A stretch of DNA of 64,000 nucleotides from Sycobia sp. Sy_11 (GCA_018907035.1 JACCIC010000289.1:342501-406500); one strand, 5' to 3'; shown: positions 23,767 through 37,174, counted from the stretch's first letter. Numbers and translations are program-made. The notes: generated from the sequence alone by a model not told the origin.

Positions 23767-25247
23767 GAGCCGCGAACGAGAGAATCGGAATTTGCATAGG
23801 AAATTGCGGTTCGTTTTTGAGCGAAACATTATGCGAGATGGGATTAACTCCAAGCGCAGTATACATAAATTTTACGATTATTCAGTTTAGAAGAAGATGT
23901 ATGGAATTCTGGAAATTCTGGCAATTAAAATTTTTCTCAGATTATCGCCTAAATGCCACGCAGCCTAAAGTGCAATTTAAAACAAGCTTTACCGTTTCTA
24001 ATGTTGGGATTTTCCAAAGTCCCGTTGGGTCTTTCGGAATTGATGCGTATAAAACGCACAAGCGACTAATGAAGCGCGGCGCAAGTATCAATTTACTTCT
24101 GGTTAGGTACACTTGGTCATAAAATCCAAGTTTTTGGTTTTTTTGTTGTTGGTTTTTTTTCCAAATGTATATATTGTTTTAGTTTATATTTTGTCAAAAA
24201 TGTAAAAAGAAAAACACAGCATAACTTTCGAATATACATGACTTTTAACCCTTTCTTTCGAAACGGCATTTTCCGACTCCGACTTTTGCAGTACATCGAG
24301 ATCGAGATTTTAATTAGAATTTTTTGAAAGCCGTAAATATCAGCTGTTTATTAAACGAACTTCAAAGCGTACCACATTATCGATAATAAATCTTTGGAAA
24401 TTTTTTTCCCCAATCAACTGCGCAAAAATATCATTATTTAATCAACCCCACTCGACATTGTGCCAGCGAGATAACCCAATCTTGGAATTCTGCCGCGCGT
24501 CGCAAAACACTATTTTCGTCTTGCTATCTCCGCGATTCCTTATAAATCTGTTATTATTTGCCATTTTCGCTGAAGCAAAAAACATTTATCCGACCTCCTT
24601 ACACGACGATCATTCGCGAATAGAAAGAGTACCTCGAAGAAATAATCAAATTCGTTCTCGAGAAATAAGTTCAAAAACTCTTTTTAGCTTAACTTGTACG
24701 CAATCCTTTCAAGCCGAACTGTATTTTGTAAACCGATGCGGCGAGGCGCGCACTTACGTATAACGTTCTTCGTTCGATCGTGGGCAGAACCGCGGTACCA
24801 AGCGTAGCAGGGACTTGATATATATATATAACATCCACGCGAGCAAACCAGTGCTGCACGCGCAATCATCCGCAACGAATCGCTTCGCCGTTTTCAAGTA
24901 AATAAAGTGCCATCGCACCACCTGCGGGGAAAATCGATTTCGAGAGCGTAATGCGTCTTATATATATATATATAGGAACAAGATCGGAAATCCGCGCTGG
25001 AATCGCTTCAAATCAAACCCGTTCGACCCCACTCCCACCTATATGTGCGAAGCTTTATTATACAGTGCCCACAAACGATCGACGCGACTGATGTCTATAC
25101 GCGCGTGTGTGAGTGTGGGAGGAGTGTGTGCCTTCCGGTTCCAACGGTATATAGAGAGGGACACAAGCCCCGCGTTCGCGCATCAATTTAACTTCTCGTT
25201 TGCCAATGAGGTTTGATTAATGAAAATTTGCTGGCAGCATCGCTAAC

Positions 25248-25249
<2 letters not shown>
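23767..25249. other. unique sequence, no gene recognised
   Basis: Two 101-codon plus-strand frames (23817-24122 and 24458-24763) are open. They start only at TTG or GTG and show no family resemblance. Short TA runs occur at about 24811 and 24959. Confidence 0.5.

Positions 25250-25287
<38 letters not shown>
25250..25287. repeat. (TA)19 microsatellite
   Basis: Perfect 38-bp array. Confidence 0.95.
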
Positions 25288-25292
<5 letters not shown>

Positions 25293-25423
25293 GAGAAATG
25301 GCGCATCGAAGAGTCATTGTTGTAAGTTGATTTACGCTTTTTTTCGTATTCTGACATCATTGTTCTAGAATGATTTCCAGCATATGCTAAAAACTCGTCG
25401 CGTGCGTATATATATTTTCGATT

Positions 25424-25425
<2 letters not shown>

Positions 25426-25465
<40 letters not shown>
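25426..25465. repeat. (TA)20 microsatellite
   Basis: Perfect 40-bp array. Confidence 0.95.
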
Positions 25466-25466
<1 letters not shown>

Positions 25467-27482
25467 GCGTTGCATTTCAAATGCATCGAATTTATTAAAA
25501 TTCGTAGCAGGAACGAGCGATTCGGAAGTTTCGATGTCGAGACTTTGAAAAGCCAATGACGCAGGCGCGAAGCACGTGGTATTTGTGTAATAAATTATAC
25601 ACCTAGGACAATTAAGTAGAGGAGTGGCCGAAAAAATTTATTTTCCCCGAAAACGCTCTACTATTTTGATCGAGCTGCAGAATCATTGATTTTTTCGCAT
25701 CGTTATGCATCGTCTTAAGTATTTATTTCCACATTAATATGTAGATTTTTTCGATTTTTTGTTGGAGATCAGACTGTAATCATTATCTACGCAGAAAAAG
25801 ATTCTTCAAGTATTTGTATTTTAAAGACAAAATAGAAATATCAATTTTTAATTTTTTTTTCTTTCTACTTACTTGTTCTAATACTTACTATTTTCATTAA
25901 TTTTTTGCTTTGTTGCCAGTTTTTTAGCGTACTAGCATCGTTAGCGTATTTAATAACAGCTTTACTTTCAGTTAATGAGCTCTGATAACATCTAAAGAAA
26001 TCACAAAAAAACCAGGTACGAACTAAAGTTTTTCGTGATAAATTTTTTTTTTTTGCAAAAAAATCGAATAAAAAGCTTCCGAGACAGAAGTAACGGGGGA
26101 AGAGGAAAAAACAGATTTTTGGCGTTGTATAGTAGTCTTTATAATTTCTTTATCATCCAACCTACATAATTGAACTAGTAAAATAATTTTAAGAGAATGA
26201 GAATATTTCGCCCATGAAATCCCCGATTACCCTTTAAAGATAATTTCGGTGTGCGTGTGTGTGATTTAAGCATTAAAAAAATGAACGCGAAAATGTAAAC
26301 AGACTGCAGATTGCCAGGAAGGTGGATGTAAAAAGTTTAGCAAACGAACGGTAAATACAAAGGCGGCCTGCAAATAAAGCCGAAAATGTCAAAAGTTCGC
26401 GTATCCCAAACAGCACAATAAAAATGCACAATAGCCAGTATCGGAATTTTCATCAAGAGATATTCTCCTGAAAATCTCTCGTGTTTTCCAGCAAATTATG
26501 ATAGGGAAAAGAATACACGGGAAACAAAGGCAAAAACAAAAACAAAAAACAAAAGCACTGAAAGACCCGATTTCACATACACACGGAGAGTCTGGCTTTT
26601 TTCAATATGCATTATAATACTAATAGACAGTTTATCTTAATTATCGGAAATACAGATGCTTCCTATTTAATTGTATAACAGTTTCTCAATTCAAATAATA
26701 TCTAAACATACATAGTCGTTTTATCACGGACTTTTAACGAAGTTTGTGCTACAAACAAGATAAATTTCATATTATATGCCAGATTAAACAAAAGAAGCGA
26801 GAAGATAAATTGTTTCGTATTTTGGATGCGTGCGTTTGAGACAAAAAAAGAAGGAAGGTTTTTTCAGTTAAATTTATAATTAAAACGACGGAGAGAAAGA
26901 CATAGTGCGAACACGTGCGTATAAGGATCAAATGCGTATTTAAGTTACATGCAAATATTGTCATCGATTTATTTACCGATGACAGGTAGAAATTGGAGAA
27001 ATAAAAGTCGCAGTGTTTTTCAAACCTTTATGATATATATCGTGCGCGATTAAGACACTTAGCTAACTGCTGATTTGGCTATTTTCTGATGTTCCATTGA
27101 AATTTCGCTATCACTTTAACGCGCTCTCGTAATAAATTATCATTATCCGAGTGAATTTAATTGAATAAATGTCATTGCATATAGATTTCTAACTATGTAA
27201 CAGTACAATGTAAATATCCGTATGCCGAGCTGTGGTTTATACTTCATTTTTTGACATTTTTTTTCTTCTTCTTCTAAATTTAAAGAACACCCTTTTCGCA
27301 TTACTCTTTTACGAGCCATAATCGCTTTTTTTCGTTAATCCCGCCTGATTCGAAAGCGGCGTATAGAAACTAAATTTACACCGAATCGTTAATAGCGAGC
27401 TCCACGAGTAATGATATACGAGTCAACTGCAACGAAAGAGGAAAAAAAGTATAAAAACAAAATTGAATTGCATCAGAGTCTG

Positions 27483-27483
<1 letters not shown>
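25466..27483. other. AT-rich unique sequence
   Basis: Two kilobases without a long microsatellite or credible gene. Several poly-A/T runs of 7-10 bp. Confidence 0.6.

Positions 27484-27521
<38 letters not shown>
27484..27521. repeat. (AC)19 microsatellite
   Basis: Perfect 38-bp array. Confidence 0.95.
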
Positions 27522-27524
<3 letters not shown>

Positions 27525-28034
27525 GCTAAAAAAATAAGATTTGTTTGTCTAGTGTGATCTTCGTTTTGGTGGATATGATACAAGGGGGAATTTAAGGGGG
27601 AGCGCAATTTCGATGTAAATACGGGAACACGAGAGGCGGGCGATAACGATTCCATGTTCCTCTTATTGATAATTGTAATGCATATTTATATGGGAACACG
27701 AACGCAGATTTTTCTTTTCCTGTTTATCCTCATTCTCGAATTTTTATTGCAAAATATAATTAGTTAACAAATACAATTTATTCCCGAGTAATTGAGAGCG
27801 CTTCCTCGTTGAAATTCGTGCACTGGATACTTTCTATGAATAACGAAAATATCACTTGACGCTTCGTTTCGCGTTAAGCACGAAGATGTACCTAATGCAT
27901 TAATACATAATAGCACGTCAATCATTTATAGTATAAGATAATAGAATTAACTTTCAGCTATTGTAATCGCTCTGTCGTGCAATATTTTTTTCATTGATCG
28001 CGCGACACAACGAGTAACTGTAGACAAGGGGCAG

Positions 28035-28037
<3 letters not shown>
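27522..28037. other. unique sequence
   Basis: No gene or structure seen. Confidence 0.55.

Positions 28038-28079
<42 letters not shown>
28038..28079. repeat. (AT)21 microsatellite
   Basis: Perfect 42-bp array. Confidence 0.95.
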
Positions 28080-28081
<2 letters not shown>

Positions 28082-28184
28082 CGTTATCCAACGGGACGCG
28101 GAGTTTGTAATTCGGATGCAATTTAAACGAGGCTAAAGATTCTCAGCGATTCCCCCCGTGTAGTTTATAATGGGCCATATATAT

Positions 28185-28696
<512 letters not shown>

Positions 28697-28739
<43 letters not shown>
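28697..28739. repeat. (AT)21 microsatellite
   Basis: 43-bp array with a short imperfect TATATAAT leader. Confidence 0.95.
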
Positions 28740-28740
<1 letters not shown>

Positions 28741-30359
28741 CATAATCCGGGACAAGACTTGATGCATTATTTTTGTTACTATCTGTTTAGAAAATTACAA
28801 GGGTACGTTTTTATTCGTTTTTGGTTTATATAACCTTTTCGTTTAAATCACAGAATTAATCATGATAATTTATGCTCTGTACATTATACTAAAAATCTAC
28901 TGCATTATGTGCATAGCAAGTTTTTGGCTAATTTTATAAATACATTATAATTAAAAGTATCCCCCCCCCCACACACACAATTCTATGCTGCAGCTTAATT
29001 AATTTATTCGAGTTGTTTTATGATATTAGTTCGGCACCACGCGGTAAAAAGACAAATAACATAAATTAAATTATACTCTTCGTAGCAATTGTACAAGTGT
29101 TTACGGTATATAAATTATTTTAGCGAGTGAATAGAAATTAATTAATATGGATTAAAGAAAGAGGTCCCGTGCGCATACGAGACTTTTCTATTATTTATCT
29201 CCGCGTAAAACTTAATATTTCACGATGTACGAATAAGACATAAAGAAAACATGCAATACAAATTTTAAAATGGACGAGGGAGTACGGAAATATAATGGAA
29301 ATATCATAAAATCTTTTGAAACTTTTTTTATGCACGAACAGCGATTTTATCATTTTTACATTTTTTTTCTCATTGATTTATCGCTTTTTCTTGCAGTAGT
29401 GTTGTCTGCAGCACGATATCTTCCGAGACAAAGCAACGAATCTATATATATATATATAATTATAAATTTATGCATCAAACCATGCTAGGCATCGCGTGTA
29501 TGCTATTTCCGATCTGCATTATATATATATACCGCGCAAATTTTCCACCCGCGCGGTTCTTTGTATTTTATCAATTTATATAGTGCTCTATTCTTCAAAA
29601 GGGAGCGGAATATGTGAAAATAAAATGTTAGTTGTTCGTTAGACAAGAAATACACTGTTTTACCGAATTGAGCCCTACCATAATAGATTCAATTTCTTCT
29701 TCTTCTTCTTCTTCTTCTTCTTTTCTTTTGTCTATCGTATAACGCATTTTTATATTTTTATACGCTATAATGACGCAGTCCTATTTTGACCCTAATTCAG
29801 CCCTTGTCCTTCCCCATGCAGATACTCGTGGCTTAGCTTACCAAGTAGTTTTTCAACCCGGTGTATAGCATTTCATGCCCCCCCCCCTCCGCCCAAGTCA
29901 TTTCATCGAACAATGTGGTTTATCAAAGAGCGGTCACTTGCACGAGTATCCAGTTTATCTATTTGTTATTCGGAAGCTGATGTAGTATCTACTGTATACA
30001 ATAACAGTGTATTATTATAGACCTTTTAAGAAATGTGCTGCGAGCACGATAGAAGTGTTGGTTTCTATTATCTTCAACCGTACCTTTTATTCTAGGGGCG
30101 TTGTTCTTCATATTTCACCTCCTGTTATCGAATAATTGGAGTTAGCTAGAGACTTGTATTCGGGCTTATTTTTTTACCGAGTGCGGTTTGACAACAAAAC
30201 ACAAAAAAAGCACGGTCGCCGTCATATGACGGATAGAAGTTCAAATTCATGATAAAACATTACAAATCCGAGTATTTGTTTCTCTTTTTTTTTTTTAGTT
30301 AAAATGCTAGACCGGCTTTTACGAAGGAGTTCTTCTTTAATAGCCGATCATGAATTTAA
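28740..30359. other. AT-rich unique sequence
   Basis: Contains C10 joined to (AC)4 at 28961-28979, a (TTC)9-like run at 29695-29722 and a C-run at about 29878-29887. A 32-codon ATG frame (29770-29868) spans an acceptor-like TTGTCCTTCCCCATGCAG at about 29804-29821, but no other exon evidence supports it. Confidence 0.5.
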
Positions 30360-30617
30360 TATTTCAATTGTGAAAATTTAAAGGGCAGACTAAATACGGC
30401 TGTCCCAAATGTTGCATACACGCCTTTAATCTACAGACCCAAATTTTTCGATTCTAAGCCAGATACGGAAAAATGGTATAACGTAGACGCAACTTGTTTA
30501 GAACAAAGAAGAAGATCTGTGCAACTGCTGATGGATAATCAAAATCATTTGATTCTCTTATTACATTGTGGTGAAAACAACGTCCCTCATACAGAATTCT
30601 TTATGGATACGATTTAG
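30360..30617 (+). pseudogene. protein-like open frame, unidentified (transposase relic?)
   Basis: Eighty-five codons are open between TAA and TAG with no usable start, so this is not a complete gene. The composition is unusually protein-like for this AT-rich neighbourhood, including KPDTEKWYNVDATCLEQRRR and LLMDN. An LLMDN-like block followed about 20 residues later by P-T-FF-MD-I faintly recalls the second catalytic Asp region of pogo/Tigger-type DDE transposases. That resemblance is weak. An unspliced exon or a chance frame is also possible. Confidence 0.2.
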
Positions 30618-31404
30618 TGAAAGCTTTTTAACGCATTTTGTATTCAGATTTATTCCATCAATTTCCAGTAGTCTACAGGAGATCAGAGTTGGTCGATTTA
30701 TCATTTCTCTGTTTTTTTTTTCTATATTTCTTAATTATAGCTCTCTAGGGAAATATAATAGATTGGGATTTTGTCTTTTAAATTTAGGAGCAATGTTCTG
30801 TACCTTTTAACGAGTAATTTTGACAAATAAAAACTAAATTATGGATTGTTTTTGATGATTTACAAAAGTGGAATTTTTTAACATAATATTTTAACGTATA
30901 TTCATATGCGCATCGGTAGATAATTATTTAATTTTGAAAATGACACAGTTCAGATGAATAAGCTGTAAATAGAACGTATGTTACTTATAGACATTCGCCA
31001 AATTTGTAATATCTCGAGAGATCTAAATTAATTTCAGTTTTATTAAAGAATCTCTGTATGGTATTGAAATTTTATAAGACCTAATCGATATCCGGATATA
31101 AATGTAGGCACAGTCTAAGGCTTTGTATTGTCATTCTACTAAAATAGCCTCGTTCCCTTAGGCCACATAAACGATTACTCAGTCCCAATAACGAATCGCG
31201 TCTGCGTGCCATTTTCTCGTGGCTCCCCGCGCAGAATTCGCGCCCAGGACAGAACTACCAGTGCACGTTTGGAAAACCTTGCAAGGATCCGCGGCCCTTG
31301 GGACATTTAGTCGACTTAGCTCCGATCCGGCTCCTCTACTGTGACTGTGCACAGCGCGGTCGCGCCTCCCCCGCCCCAGCACCGACGGGGCTCCAAAAGA
31401 ATCG
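30618..31404. other. unique sequence, AT-rich to GC-balanced
   Basis: Composition rises in GC after 31.18 kb. On the minus strand a 43-codon ATG frame in a good start context (AAAATGG, ATG at 31212) lies here, with no further support. Confidence 0.5.
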
Positions 31405-31454
31405 AGAGTGAGAGTGAGTGAGAGAGTGAGAGAGTGTGAGAGAGAGAGAGAGAG
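31405..31454. repeat. (GAGT)n/(GA)n microsatellite
   Basis: GAGAGTGA-type tetramers end in a pure GA run. On the minus strand it forms a long pyrimidine tract ending TTTTGGAG. Confidence 0.9.
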
Positions 31455-32320
31455 CATCCCGGGGCGGGACGGCGCAAGCGTGATCGACCGCGTCGGGTCG
31501 CGGGCGAATCAATCAATCAATCGCCCCCCCCTCCCTTCCCACCATCCTCCTTCTCGATGCTGCGTGCGCGACGCGAAACAGCAGCGTGGTACAATACCTA
31601 GACCCGCACACCTATATTCGCGCCTTTACACACGCATACATACATACACACATATGAGCGCGCGCGCGCGCGCGCGTCTGCGTGTCGATACAGGCACACG
31701 CGCAAGTATCATCCGCTGCGGCGGCGCTGGAGGCGGCGCGAGCACCGCGCCGTGGCCGCCCGTGCGCCCGTCCCCGCGCCTCGCGACGGCGCCCCAAGGT
31801 CAGGTGTAATCAATATTTCGGCTTCTGTCGCGGGGAGGCGGGCGGGCGAGCGCGCGCGCGGGTGGGCGCACTTGCATACGTATATATGTATCTATGTTTA
31901 TAACGCGCGGACGCGCCCACTCGGAGCGCCGAGGATATATATATATATAGATATATAGGTATAATGTGAACTGCTGCTGCTTTAGTCCTATGTAGAGGTA
32001 ACCGCGTGTCGTCGGCTGCGCGGGATCAATGTATACAAGGTGGGTGTTGAACGGGGGGGGGGTGAAAGGGGGATTCTCCGGCGCGTACTTATAGGGCTCC
32101 TCTAAATTCAGGACGAGTAGAGCGTTGAATATTCAGAGGGATCTGGACTGACCCTCCCTCCCTCCAACGGTGGTCCTTTGGGCTTCGGCCCCGGGGCGCA
32201 GATTCTGCGCGTTTGTTTTTTGTTCCTCCCCCTCTTATTCACCCCCCTCCTTTTTTCTCCTTCTTCCGCCCGCTTCCTTCCTCGAACTATATAGAGATAC
32301 GGAGAGAACAAGTTCGATCG
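31455..32320. other. GC-rich, CG-dense island
   Basis: Contains (AATC)4 at about 31506-31521, C-runs, (CG)n at 31657-31677 and a G8-9 run near 32053. Overlapping frames on both strands are explained by base composition. This is the most CG-dense segment of the window and possibly regulatory, but nothing specific was identified. Confidence 0.45.
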
Positions 32321-32460
32321 GTTCCTTTCTCTCGGTAGATATTTATATCTGTATGTCTATACTGCGAATATTGCAGCGGGATTTTTTTCTCTCCTTAGAA
32401 AATCATTGCCCGATGTGCTCATTATGGATTTTCGGTATATTATACGGGGCTTGAAGTTCG

Positions 32461-32463
<3 letters not shown>

Positions 32464-32535
<72 letters not shown>
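32464..32535. repeat. (TA)24-(GA)12 compound microsatellite
   Basis: TA array joined without a gap to a GA array. Confidence 0.97.
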
Positions 32536-32774
32536 TTGCTGGCATTAGTTTTCAACTTCATCGAGAAATTTTAAACAGGTTTATAATTCAAGTTTTGGCT
32601 TTTATAATATGCGGGGAAAGGGGACGGCGATAAAGTGCATTTTGACCTAGTTCAAATTTAAGTGGAAATTTGAAATTAGCAATAAATGTTAATATATGCA
32701 TAAGTAGATATATTTTATGGAATGTAAACGCCTTAATCTATAGGTCAGTTGGATGCTGAGCTCGTATTTAATTA

Positions 32775-32779
<5 letters not shown>

Positions 32780-32832
<53 letters not shown>
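32780..32832. repeat. (TA)26 microsatellite
   Basis: Perfect 53-bp array. Confidence 0.95.
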
Positions 32833-32834
<2 letters not shown>

Positions 32835-33334
32835 ATATATGAACCAATGAAATTGTTAACGATATTGCCTGGTATACGATATGATAAACAACAGAGCTGA
32901 CGCAGCGTGTTCGTTCCAAATCAATTCCTATTATATTTACAATTTTCAAACTATTTCGATGATTTTCCAACGAAAACGATAAAAATTCATTATACTGTGA
33001 AAATGTCCCACACATTTTTTTTTCTAATATAGTCGTCTTAAAAACTGTATGATATATCGCATTTTCTAACGAGCATTTATATCGGTTACATATGCAATCG
33101 ATCAACTATATTTTTTGATTACGCTAAAAAACATTCTACATTTATTTTTAAATTTTTTTATGCTCTTGCAGAAAATTAGATAAAATTTCAGGCAAGACGA
33201 GCCTGCATCAACCTAATTCCTTTTTTGAAAAACAAGAAACACCCTCCCCCCCCACACACAATTCTTACATACAGGCAATCAATACCGAATTTTTTTATGC
33301 GCGCGTGCAACGCATTTCGTCGCTTCGCCCTCAC

Positions 33335-33336
<2 letters not shown>
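32833..33336. other. AT-rich unique sequence
   Basis: No gene seen. Contains a C8 run followed by (CA)n near 33247-33261. Confidence 0.55.

Positions 33337-33391
<55 letters not shown>
33337..33391. repeat. (AT)27 microsatellite
   Basis: Perfect 55-bp array. Confidence 0.95.
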
Positions 33392-33392
<1 letters not shown>

Positions 33393-33563
33393 GTACAATG
33401 CTTATAAGCGATTTGGAACGCTCGATTTTTGCGCGGCCGAATTCCGGTTACACGTGCACGAGTATTCGGCGTATTAGGACTATGCAGCTCTATAAATATA
33501 ACCGGGCTTGCATAGACCTGTATATATACTTGGCCCATTTACCCACTGACCTTCTATGTGTAC

Positions 33564-33566
<3 letters not shown>

Positions 33567-33608
<42 letters not shown>
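33567..33608. repeat. (TA)21 microsatellite
   Basis: Perfect 42-bp array. Confidence 0.95.
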
Positions 33609-33609
<1 letters not shown>

Positions 33610-34328
33610 CCGCGACCAACTACTCTCGAACGGAGAAGGGGGTAGGGGAGCTGCCGGAAGATAAAAATTTCGCTTTTGTTATGTATGCAAGAGCCCATCT
33701 CCGTAGTTACTTTTTTCTCCGTTTCACTTTTTTGTAGGTATTTTGCAACGAATGAAATACAAAAAGCAATGCGCTTATATGCTACAGATTTCCCCTTGAT
33801 CTATGCCGTAAGGCACATTATCGAATTGATTATCGAATAATGCGTAAAAAATCAATTGCATAAAATTTTCTATAACACCACCCTTTTATGCATCGATCTA
33901 TTGACGATAACTTAACTCGGAATCGTAATCACTTGGTCTGTGCGCACAAAATCTATACTTTTCCATACAGTCATACATATTACACCCAAAGCATTCCGAG
34001 ATTATACGACTGCGCTCGTATAATCTCGGCGTATAAAATTACGCTCGTATAAAATTAAATACAGCACATTTCTAATGGTCGCGTAGCGATTTTGATCGAA
34101 CTCGCGCACTTCCCTACATTATATAAACAACAACGAGTCAATTTGACCGAGCTTTACAGCAGCAGCAACACCACCACAAGCTCAGCGCGGGCGAAGCGAG
34201 ATACTGTATATCTATATATAAAGCTCGCCCCGACTTACGACCCCGAGCGCAATAAAGCATCGCCGGTCATTATAATGTGCGGGCGCGCTGTTTCAGCATG
34301 CCGTCGACGATTGGACACCGCCTCGTTT

Positions 34329-34331
<3 letters not shown>
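33609..34331. other. unique sequence carrying a perfect hairpin
   Basis: No gene recognised. The inverted repeat at 33996-34029 is the notable element. Confidence 0.6.
33996..34029. other. perfect inverted repeat, 14-bp arms, 6-nt loop
   Basis: CCGAGATTATACGA and its exact reverse complement TCGTATAATCTCGG flank CTGCGC. Part of the right arm recurs as GCTCGTATAAAATTA at 34043-34057. It could be a structured RNA element, a protein-binding palindrome or a replication-slippage product. Confidence 0.9.

Positions 34332-34381
<50 letters not shown>
34332..34381. repeat. (TA)25 microsatellite
   Basis: Perfect 50-bp array. Confidence 0.95.
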
Positions 34382-34384
<3 letters not shown>

Positions 34385-34576
34385 CTGGAAGCCTCTCATC
34401 CCGTTCTTACAGCATCGCGCGCCTTATGTAACGATCTATTCATCCGACGGCAAAGCGCGTTCCGCGCGCCGCGCTCGCTCGTCTTCATGCGCGCGCGGAT
34501 TACATATACCTACATTTATACATTTATACATATACGTAATATGTATATAACGTCTATCTGTAGTGCGCGTCGATTC

Positions 34577-34602
34577 AAAAAAAAAAAAAAAAAAGAAAAA
34601 AA
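34577..34602. repeat. poly-A (A18 G A7)
   Basis: Long A-run with one G. No retroposon body is visible immediately upstream. Confidence 0.95.
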
Positions 34603-34639
34603 GCATAATATTATAAGACAGAGAGAGAATGTCCGGCAC

Positions 34640-34870
34640 GGATATTAAATAAATGACCCCTCTCGCTCGAGGACGAATCCGGCTCTCGGCATCATCGCTG
34701 CGCCTGCGCCTGCGCGCGAGATGAGGAAAGTCACGGTAGGGATGGGGACGAGGGAGTGGCAAGGTGAATAACGAGTCCGCGCGAGGTGTCAGTGTACCTT
34801 GGCGTGACATTCGTCGAAGGTGCTGTGCGCGTACGCGTAGGCGGCGGCGGGAGGGGGGGTTGTCGACCAA
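34640..34870. other. GC-rich patch
   Basis: CG-dense stretch between poly-A and TA arrays, ending in a G-run near 34850. No gene recognised. Confidence 0.5.
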
Positions 34871-34896
34871 TTCCCCCCTTATTATTATATCAGATA

Positions 34897-34898
<2 letters not shown>

Positions 34899-34936
<38 letters not shown>
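34899..34936. repeat. (TA)19 microsatellite
   Basis: Perfect 38-bp array. Confidence 0.95.
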
Positions 34937-34942
<6 letters not shown>

Positions 34943-35172
34943 GGGCACTTTTTTACCTGCGTACGTTTAAAGGCCGCAGTCGAAATTTTTTTTCGTAGAA
35001 TAATTCAGATAATTCAGTTCAAGGTCGAGACGGGGGCGAATGGAAGGAGATGAAGAAAGAGCTCGAGAGCGAGAGAAAGAAAGATTGACAGTTGAAGTAT
35101 AACTTGCTGCTCCTCTATGTATCCATGTATATATGTATATATGTATATATAAACGCGTAACAATTTAGCGTG

Positions 35173-35176
<4 letters not shown>

Positions 35177-35232
<56 letters not shown>
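35177..35232. repeat. (TA)28 microsatellite
   Basis: 56-bp array preceded by TATG-type units. It begins the densest cluster of TA arrays in the window. Confidence 0.95.
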
Positions 35233-35234
<2 letters not shown>

Positions 35235-35465
35235 AGTTTTGCCGACCACGTAGCAATTGCTAACTTCGCCGATAAACGGCTTTACATCAAATGTGCGCAC
35301 GCATGTATCTCTGTCTGTCCGTCTGTGTGTCATATTGACTTTCGAAATGTCGAAGTGGTTATCCTTCCTTTTCCAACGCGCGCGGAACACAATTATTACA
35401 TTATTCTTATACATACGTACGCGCTAGGTCGAGCCCTCATTTATAAAAATCAGCTCGTTGCTTTG

Positions 35466-35469
<4 letters not shown>

Positions 35470-35513
<44 letters not shown>
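35470..35513. repeat. (TA)22 microsatellite
   Basis: Perfect 44-bp array. Confidence 0.95.
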
Positions 35514-35520
<7 letters not shown>

Positions 35521-35602
35521 TTATATACCAAGTCTGCGCCACGTCTCCATATATATTATTCGTCCCTGTCCTGTCGCTGGTTGATACACTCTTATCCTAC
35601 AT

Positions 35603-35604
<2 letters not shown>

Positions 35605-35653
<49 letters not shown>
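35605..35653. repeat. (AT)24 microsatellite
   Basis: Perfect 49-bp array. Confidence 0.95.
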
Positions 35654-35659
<6 letters not shown>

Positions 35660-35790
35660 CACTCTCTTATTGATTATTTCTCTCCTTGCGATCTCTCCGG
35701 CATCTTTTTGATGATTATTGATTTGTCTTTGAACTTGTTTCGCGATGCTCTCATATATGTATCTGTTATTTACGTTTGCCATTCTCTCTT

Positions 35791-35792
<2 letters not shown>

Positions 35793-35862
<70 letters not shown>
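35793..35862. repeat. (AT)35 microsatellite
   Basis: Perfect 70-bp array, the longest TA array in the window. Confidence 0.97.
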
Positions 35863-35866
<4 letters not shown>

Positions 35867-36928
35867 AGGTGAGCGAGAGTAAAGTATGTATAGATGTATT
35901 ATACATCTAGAATCACCAGGTATTGTATATCGATATAGGATAATGGTTATGCGATCCATGTCCATTGTTACGCGGGTAAGGTTCAAATAACTAATTGAAA
36001 CGAGAACAGCTTCAAAAGAAAAAGGGGAACCTCTGGACTTGAAGTTCTATCTCATATCGCCGATACGTCGCGTTGTGCGCGACGCTCTAATTGAACTGGC
36101 GGGGTGCGGTTATTTGAACATGGCCGATTTTGGAAAAGCCTGTTGCCTGCATATTTACTAATTATAAACCCATTTTACCGTATTGTACGTATTTGAGAGC
36201 GTGAGCACGGAAAGGATCTGACAATATAGTTACTTTCAATTGGTTTTTTTTTTTTTTTTAATTTCTCATTTGCAATGGATCCTCAATAAAGCGTAACTGT
36301 GAATTTTGCATTTAAGGCGATGCATATCGCGAATCTCTGTATACATGTATGTACACTTTTATTTTATTATATTATATTTTACCGAAAACTCATCGCCCAA
36401 TGATGTTAGCGAACGATTTGCTTCGAAGATGTCACTCGTTTATCAAGTGGAAAGAATTATAGGCCGACATCGTGTATAAAGGGACTTGGATAAAGAAAAA
36501 AAATTCCGAAATATATACTATTTTTCCTATTTATGAGTTTATAAAGGAATTACCAGCAAAACTTTATAATTTCTGGATATTTTCTCGATCCTCAATGGAT
36601 ATTCGTTACTTTGGGAACACGACGCAGAAAAGCCGCATTGGACCGTGCAAAAGAGAAAAATAAAAGATTCGCATATACATATTAATGGTGTGTATATATA
36701 CTAACTTCAGCGGTAGTGAAATTTTGTAACTGAATAAAAATATTGTACATCTCATCAGTACATTATATACGTCCGTCGTTTACACTTTCTCAATTATACG
36801 ACGATGCGTATTGCCCTCTCCTTCTTCGTCCGCGTCGTCGTCGGATTGCGTCTCCGCGAAAGAGCCACATATCATTCGCACATTAATCTTATAGAAAGTG
36901 TAATTCTTATGAATTCTTTTTTTGTCCT

Positions 36929-36932
<4 letters not shown>
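35863..36932. other. AT-rich unique sequence with T16
   Basis: A poly-T run lies at 36244-36259. Short unrecognised frames only. Confidence 0.55.

Positions 36933-36975
<43 letters not shown>
36933..36975. repeat. (AT)21 microsatellite
   Basis: 43-bp array. It is the last long TA array before a gap of about 7.2 kb. Confidence 0.95.
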
Positions 36976-36977
<2 letters not shown>

Positions 36978-37174
36978 GTGCTTACAATACAGAAGAATTA
37001 TAATGATTCGACTTTCTACGAAATATCAGACTCTCGCTCATTCACAATGACAATCTCTTTGGCGCTCATTATAACGAGTCGTTCTTTTCTCTCGTTCTCT
37101 AATATCCCAATTTCCGCGTTGCCAACGAGATTCAAGAGGGGAGCAAGATTGAGCGGGTGAGTGAGAGTGAGAAT

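Noticed and set aside
31084..31212. Minus-strand 43-codon frame with a good ATG context
   Set aside because: Short, unrecognised and without transcript, splice or conservation evidence.
35325..35986. Long open frames of repeated Ile-Tyr on both strands, here and at every TA array
   Set aside because: They are direct translations of TA dinucleotide arrays, which lack stops in one phase. The flanking residues have no protein character.
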